Both the position numbers and the translations under genes were made by a program. This document shows, one piece after another, positions 59,476 through 64,000 of a stretch of 64,000 nucleotides of DNA. Each line of letters starts with the position of its first letter. Positions within the stretch are counted from its first letter, which is position 1. The notes beneath the pieces were generated by a model. It saw nothing but the letters and a program-made list of their open reading frames with translations. It searched no databases and was not told the origin of the DNA. The stretch comes from Opitutaceae bacterium (GTDB lineage Bacteria > Verrucomicrobiota > Verrucomicrobiia > Opitutales > Opitutaceae), in assembly GCA_016715765.1 (NCBI GenBank), contig JADJZJ010000014.1:35173-99172 (forward strand). The letters are read 5' to 3'.

Positions 59476-61635
59476 ATGTCACTTTTCCGTACCCACCTCT
59501 CATTTCTATGCACCGCGGCCTGCGCCGCGGCCCAGACCTTGCCGCCGCCACCAGCCGCGCACGTCCACGACGAGCCGGTCGCCCTCGAAAATCTCGTGGT
59601 CACGGCCTCTCCGTATGGCCGCAACCAGGCCGACATCACCCAGCCGACCAGCGTGCTGGCCGGCCGCGAACTCACTCTCCGGCAGGCGCCCACCCTCGGC
59701 GAACTGCTCGCCAGCCAGCCCGGGATGAGCTCGACCTACTTCGGCCCCGGCGCCAGCCGGCCGATTATCCGCGGACTCGGCGGCGACCGGCTCCGGGTCC
59801 TCGAGAACGGCCTCGGCGCCATCGACGCCTCGGCCACCAGCCCCGACCACGCGGTGTCACTTGATCCGCTGCTGATCGAGCGCGTGGAGGTTGTCCGCGG
59901 CCCGTCCGCCCTGCTCTACGGCGGCAACGCCGTCGGCGGCGTGGTCAACGTGATCACGCACCGCATCCACTCCGCCCTGCCCGACCGTCCGCTCCAGGCC
60001 CGCACCGAGGTTCGCGCGGGCTCGGCTGACGACAGCCTGACCTCGGGTGTGGTGCTCGACGGCGCCGCCGGCCGCATCGCCTGGCATGTGGACGGCTATG
60101 TGCGCGACACCGGCGACGTCGCGATCCCCGGTTTCGCCGAGAGCGCCCGCCGTCGCGCCGCGGAGGCGGCCGAGGCCGCCGAGCACGGCGAGGAGGCGCC
60201 CGCGGAGATCGCCGGCCACATTCCCAACACGGCGCTGCGCAACGACGGCGGCGCCTTCGGGCTGTCGTTCGTCGGCGGGCGCGGCTTCGTCGGCCTCGCC
60301 TTCAGCGGCCACAATTCCCTCTACGGCGTGCCGGCGGGTGCGCACGAGCACGCGCACGAGGAGGAGGAGGACCACACGGAAGAGGACCACGACCTTGCGC
60401 CTGAGGCGGAGGCCGGCGTGCAGGTCGACCTGCGGCAGCGTCGGATCGACCTCGAGGGCGCGGTCACCGCGGCCTTCGGTCCGTTCAGCGGCGCGCGCTT
60501 CAAGCTGGGCACCGCGCGCTACCGGCATGCGGAACTCGAGGGTGAGGCCATCGGCACCGTCTTCCGCAACCGCGGCTACGACGGCCGGCTGGAACTCATG
60601 CATGGCACCGACGGAGGTCTCGCCGGCGCTTTCGGCTGGCAGGGCGGACGCAGCGACTTCGAGGCCGCCGGCGAGGAGGCGTTCGTGCCGCCGTCCCGCA
60701 CCGACACCCACGCGCTGTTCCTCCTGGAGGAGGCGACGGCCGGCCCCGGCACGTGGCAGCTGGGCGCCCGTTACGAGCGTCAGGCCATCGACCGCCGCGA
60801 CGGTTCGGGCCTCGGCCGCGACGACGACCAGATCAACCTGTCCCTCGGCTACCTGCACCGCTTCGGCGCGGGCTGGACGCTCGGCGCCTCGCTCGCCCGC
60901 ACCGAGCGCGCGCCCAACGCGCAGGAGCTTTACGCCGACGGCCCGCACGTCGCGACCAATGCCTACGAGATCGGCGACGCCACGCTGGGCGCGGAGGAAT
61001 CCGTCGCGCTCGACGTGACGCTGCGCCGGCGCACGGGTCCGGTCACGGGTTCGCTGACCGTGTTCACCAACCGCTTCGCGGGTTTCATCTACGAGACGGC
61101 GACGGGCGAGCGGGCCGAGGAGGGCGACGCCGGCTGGGAGATCCATGCCGACGAGGATGAGGAGCACGGCATCGCCGTGTACCGCTTTGTGCAGCGCGAC
61201 GCGCAGTTCACCGGCGCCGAGGCCGAGGCCGTCGTGCACCTGCACGAGAGCGGCGAAGGCCAGTTCGACCTGATCTTCGGGGCGGACCTCGTGCGCGGGC
61301 GCAACCGCACCGAGGCCACGGACCTGCCCCGCATCACGCCGGTGCGCGTGAAGACCGGTGCGGCCTGGCGCCGCGGGGCGCTGGCGCTTGGCGCGGAGGT
61401 GCAATTCGTCGCCCGGCAGAAGCGGACCGCGCCGAACGAGACCCCGTCGCCGGCGTACGATCTGATGAGCGCGTACGCCAGCTACCGCCTCACCCGCGGA
61501 CCGCTGGCGTGGGACCTGTTCATCCGCGGCACCAACCTCGGCGACCGCGAGGCCCGGCTGCACACGTCCTTCCTGAAGGAGGTCGCACCCCTGCCCGGGC
61601 GGGATGTGACGGCCGGCGTGCGGCTGACCTTCTGA
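59476..61635 (+). CDS. TonB-dependent receptor with His/acidic loop (ZnuD-like, probable zinc uptake)
   Basis: 719 residues from the ATG at 59476; in-frame codons further upstream belong to a non-coding leader. A signal peptide-like start (SLFRTHLSFLCTAACAAAQT) precedes a plug domain (LGELLASQPGMSSTYFGPGA, SRPIIRGLGGDRLRVLENGL, VEVVRGPSALLYGGNAVGGV). A long extracellular loop near residue 290-315 reads HEHAHEEEEDHTEEDHD, and another has HADEDEEHG, like the metal-capturing loops of ZnuD. The barrel ends with AGVRLTF. Zinc is the most likely substrate; copper or another divalent ion is possible. Confidence 0.88.
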   Translation: MSLFRTHLSFLCTAACAAAQTLPPPPAAHVHDEPVALENLVVTASPYGRNQADITQPTSVLAGRELTLRQAPTLGELLASQPGMSSTYFGPGASRPIIRGLGGDRLRVLENGLGAIDASATSPDHAVSLDPLLIERVEVVRGPSALLYGGNAVGGVVNVITHRIHSALPDRPLQARTEVRAGSADDSLTSGVVLDGAAGRIAWHVDGYVRDTGDVAIPGFAESARRRAAEAAEAAEHGEEAPAEIAGHIPNTALRNDGGAFGLSFVGGRGFVGLAFSGHNSLYGVPAGAHEHAHEEEEDHTEEDHDLAPEAEAGVQVDLRQRRIDLEGAVTAAFGPFSGARFKLGTARYRHAELEGEAIGTVFRNRGYDGRLELMHGTDGGLAGAFGWQGGRSDFEAAGEEAFVPPSRTDTHALFLLEEATAGPGTWQLGARYERQAIDRRDGSGLGRDDDQINLSLGYLHRFGAGWTLGASLARTERAPNAQELYADGPHVATNAYEIGDATLGAEESVALDVTLRRRTGPVTGSLTVFTNRFAGFIYETATGERAEEGDAGWEIHADEDEEHGIAVYRFVQRDAQFTGAEAEAVVHLHESGEGQFDLIFGADLVRGRNRTEATDLPRITPVRVKTGAAWRRGALALGAEVQFVARQKRTAPNETPSPAYDLMSAYASYRLTRGPLAWDLFIRGTNLGDREARLHTSFLKEVAPLPGRDVTAGVRLTF

Positions 61636-61636
61636 A

Positions 61637-61941
61637 GTAGGGCAGGTCTCTGACCTGCCCTGTGCGCGCCGAACCGCGGCTGGAGCCACAACCGCGCAGG
61701 TCGGAGACCTGCGCAACCTCCGACCGGTCGCGGGATGCCGAATGCAGGAAAACGCTCAACGTTTAACGCTTTACTCTCAACGCTCCATCGGGGTCCGATG
61801 TGGCCGGATATCGGTCCGCGCTTTGATCGTATCCTCAGCGGCGCTGCTCCATCAGGCGTCACCAAGGTGACGCCCTACACGGCCTATTTTGGTCGCCCCC
61901 ACTTGAGCGTTAAGCGTTGAAAGTTAAGCGTTGAGCGTTGG
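61637..61941. repeat. Repeat block between the ZnuD-like and ftsY genes
   Basis: 61637-61660 is GTAGGGCAGGTCTCTGACCT plus GCCC, starting one base after the stop codon. 61693-61716 carries GCGCAGGTCGGAGACCTGCG. 61752-61786 is a heptamer array (AACGCTCAACGTTTAACGCT). 61855-61877 is GCGTCACCAAGGTGACGCCC plus TAC. 61902-61941 is the inverted heptamer array (GAGCGTTAAGCGTTGAAAGT). No gene is seen in 61636-61963. Confidence 0.8.
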
Positions 61942-61963
61942 ATCGCTCTGATCCCGCCACCGC

Positions 61964-62888
61964 CTACAGCCCAAACACCGCCTTGGCATAGTTCTCGATG
62001 CTGAACGGCTGCAGGTCCTCGGGCTGCTCGCCGAGGCCCACGAAATAGATCGGCAGCTTCAATTCGCGCCAGATGCCGACGATGGCGCCGCCGCGGCTCG
62101 TCCCGTCGAGCTTCGTCACGACGAGTCCCGTGAGGCCGAAGCTCTTGTGGAACACCTTGGCCTGCTCGATGGAATTGCTGCCGAGCGAACCGTCCACCAC
62201 CAGCCAGCGGTGCTGCGGCGCCGCGGGGTCGTGCTTCTGCAGCACGCGCCGGATCTTCGCCAGTTCCTCCATGAGGTTGCCCTTGGTGTGCAGCCGCCCG
62301 GCCGTGTCCACGATGAGGTAGTCGCTGCCCCGGGACTTCGCCGCCTGCCACGCATCGAACGCCACGGCCGCGGAATCGGCGCCGGTGTGGCTTGCCACGA
62401 TGTCGAGATTGAGCCGCGTGGCCCAGGACTTGAGCTGCTCGACGGCCGCCGCCCGGAACGTGTCGCAGGCCGCGACGGTGACCTTCTTCCCGTCCTGCTT
62501 GAGCATCCACGCCAGCTTCGCGGTGGTCGTGGTCTTGCCCGAACCGTTGACGCCGATCATCGCGACGACGATGGGCTGGTCCGGCGGTCCGTCCCTGCCC
62601 ATCCAAAGATCCCTCCGAGCCCGCCAGCACGCGCTGCAAAACCGCGGCGCCGATCTCGGCGGCCTGGCGGCCCTGCAGTTCCTTGTCCTTGGCGTAGGCC
62701 TGCTTGATGCCGGCGAGGATCTCGTTGGTCGTCTCGACGCCGAAGTCCGCCGTGTAGAGCGCCTCCTCCAGCTCCTCGAGCGAGGCGGCGTCAATCCTGC
62801 GTCCGCCGAAGAGCCCGTGGGTCTTCGCTGCAATCGCGGAGACCGTCTTGGCGAGGCCGTCTTTGAATTTTTTGAAGAGTCCGAACAT
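61964..62888 (-). CDS. ftsY: FtsY, signal recognition particle receptor GTPase, with one frameshift
   Basis: The N-terminus (MFGLFKKFKDGLAKTVSAIA, DAASLEELEEALYTADFGVE) starts at the ATG at 62888 and reads to about 62615. The remainder is in another frame: VVAMIGVNGSGKTTTTAKLA (P-loop), VAACDTFRAAAVEQLKSWA, LIVDTAGRLHTK (switch II), TKLDGTSRGGA (guanine specificity) and the end GEQPEDLQPFSIENYAKAVF. Total length is 925 bases, one base out of frame; a single extra base near 62606-62615 explains it. FtsY docks ribosome-SRP complexes at the membrane and is essential in the bacteria tested, so a sequence error is the best explanation. It is preceded by nusB and ribH on the same strand. Confidence 0.9.
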
Positions 62889-63013
62889 TTGGGCAGTAGC
62901 GGGTAGCGGGTAGTGAGTAGCGAGTAGGGTCGGACGCAAGCGCGGGTCCGGGAGGTATTTGGACGGCGCCAGCCGTCATGCTCCTACTCGCTACCCGATG
63001 CTCGCTACCCCTC

Positions 63014-63459
63014 CTATTCCGCCTTCCGGGCGTCCCGGCCGAGCTGGTCCTTCAGGCGGTCGAGGATGCCGTTGATGAAGCGTTTCGCGTCGGCGTTGGA
63101 GAATTGTTTCGAGAGGTTGATCGCCTCGTTGATCGAGACCACCGGCGGGATGTCCTTGCGGAACATCATCTCGAAGATCGCAGAGTCGCAGGATGGCGAG
63201 GTCGATGCGCGCGATGCGGTCGAACTCCCAGTTGTGCGCCAGGCCCTTGATGTGGGCGTCGATCTCGGTCGCGTGCTCGATCACGCCGTGGATCAGCTCC
63301 TCGCCGAAGGCGTAGTAGTCGCGCGGGTGCTCCATGTTCTCGAAGAACACGCGGAGATCCTCGGCGAGATTGGCGGGAGAGTTCAGGCTCCAGGGCAAAC
63401 AGGTATTGCAGGGCAGCGGCACGGCCGTCCTTGCGTTGGGCAAACTGGGCTTTGCTCAT
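63014..63459 (-). CDS. nusB: NusB transcription antitermination factor, with two frameshifts
   Basis: Three frames must be joined: [20 protein letters not shown] from the ATG at 63459; [20 protein letters not shown] and [20 protein letters not shown], then DLAILR, in the middle; and [40 protein letters not shown], ending in DARKAE at the TAG at 63014. The last segment ([10 protein letters not shown], ...KFVNGILD-like) is the standard NusB C-terminal motif. Breaks lie near 63185 and 63390. NusB works with NusE/S10 in rRNA antitermination. The ATG overlaps the ribH stop codon (ATGA), the usual ribH-nusB order. Errors in the sequence are more likely than loss of the gene. Confidence 0.8.
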
Positions 63460-63915
63460 GATTTGAATCTCCGGAGAAGCGCGGCCAATCTCGGAGCGGC
63501 GTCCGGGCAAACCCAGCGCCGGTTGATCAGGGCCGGTGCGGCGGGCCTCGCTGCGCGCGCGTGTCGGCCACGACCACGCCATTGATCACCGGGATCCGCG
63601 CGGCCGGCGAGGCCTGGGCGTGGGAAACACTCGTGCCTGATCGGATGGTGCTGCGTGTCACGCCGATCAGGACGCCGAGGCGACAATGCAGTCGAATCGT
63701 TGGTGTCGGCCAGAGCTGCACGGCCACGGGGATCTCGTGCGAACCGGGCACGCACGATTTCAACGTGATCCATGGCACGCCGTGGCGTTCAAAGGTGGCC
63801 CCTGAGCTCCCGCAGCAGTCCGTCCACCAGTTCGCCGTTGAAACGCGCGGCCGACTCCCAGTGAAAACTGGGAACCGTCTAGCGGCAACGTCTGGGCGGG
63901 TGCATCGAGGCTCAT
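63456..63915 (-). CDS. ribH: 6,7-dimethyl-8-ribityllumazine synthase, with several frameshifts
   Basis: The pieces, in different frames, are: MSLDAPAQTLPLDGSQFSLG near the ATG at 63915; ARFNGELVDGLLREL; PWITLKSCVPGSHEIPVAVQ (the conserved VPGxxEIP active-site segment); GVLIGVT; ARIPVINGVVVADTRAQ (the region after the catalytic His); and the C-terminal AALLRRFKS. Total length 460 bases fits a 155-residue lumazine synthase, which makes the riboflavin precursor from ribulose-derived butanone phosphate and a pyrimidine. At least four indels are needed, the highest error density in the window. Gene order ribH-nusB supports the call. Confidence 0.75.
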
Positions 63916-63977
63916 GAAAGGTCTATTGGCCGGACCAAATGGGTTTTCCGCAACCTAATTTCGGACCGACCGGGCTT

Positions 63978-64000
63978 CAACCACGGATTTCACGGATGGC
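63978..64000. repeat. 9-mer array at the window end (CCACGGATTTCACGGATGG)
   Basis: A further copy of the CACGGATTT array, cut by the window edge. The 60 bases between it and the ribH start show no other feature. Confidence 0.75.

Overview
The window is high-GC, densely coded bacterial DNA that looks like a member of the Verrucomicrobiota, most likely Opitutaceae. This placement is an inference from gene content: SLC45-like MFS importers, a DUF5916 barrel protein, a ribH-nusB-ftsY run, many small secreted Cys/His-rich proteins next to metal exporters and receptors, and start codons preceded by C-rich leaders rather than Shine-Dalgarno motifs. No rRNA, tRNA, CRISPR array or transposase was found.

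Region 1 (1-23.8 kb) is mainly metal and copper homeostasis. It holds the end of a CusB-like adaptor, a frameshifted CusA pump, an ECF sigma factor with a CorE-like cysteine-rich tail, a 52-residue Cys-rich peptide, two membrane proteins, a copper-type P1B ATPase and a DUF5916 barrel protein. A second export operon follows: secreted Cys-rich protein, TolC-like channel, very short adaptor-like lipoprotein, CzcA-type pump, small secreted Cys-rich protein. Ferritin, a His-rich lipoprotein, a TPR protein, a CobW GTPase and an ECF sigma factor fused to membrane helices complete it.

Region 2 (24-49.8 kb) is carbohydrate use and possible demethylation. It has an alpha-L-fucosidase, a URO-D-family methyltransferase-like protein, an orphan LytS-type kinase, two tandem unrecognised proteins of about 1,430 residues, a nitrilase-family hydrolase, a DUF1638 protein, two paralogous MFS sugar importers around a heparinase II/III-like protein, and a sugar ABC transporter without its ATPase. 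The two giants and the heparinase-like protein have no visible signal peptide, which suggests uptake of intact oligosaccharides and breakdown in the cytoplasm.

Region 3 (49.9-61.6 kb) returns to metals: a WD40 protein, a second CobW GTPase, a THEP1-like NTPase with an unrecognised polytopic membrane protein, a copper-type TonB receptor with a small secreted protein before it and two CusF-like proteins after it, a lipoprotein, and a ZnuD-like TonB receptor also preceded by a small His-rich protein. Region 4 (62-63.9 kb) is housekeeping ftsY, nusB and ribH, all frameshifted.

Nearly every intergenic space is filled with palindromic repeats. Many match the REP/REPIN design (a GTAG or GGAG foot, a hairpin, often an inverted partner) but with many different stem sequences. 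Two other classes are hairpins whose arms are tandem 7-mers (AACGCTG-like) or 9-10-mers (CACGGATTT-like). Some REP-type units lie inside genes in frame, and three supply the stop codon of a gene. Sequence quality is uneven: two long poly-G tracts and clustered frameshifts in genes expected to be essential point to local assembly or base-calling errors.
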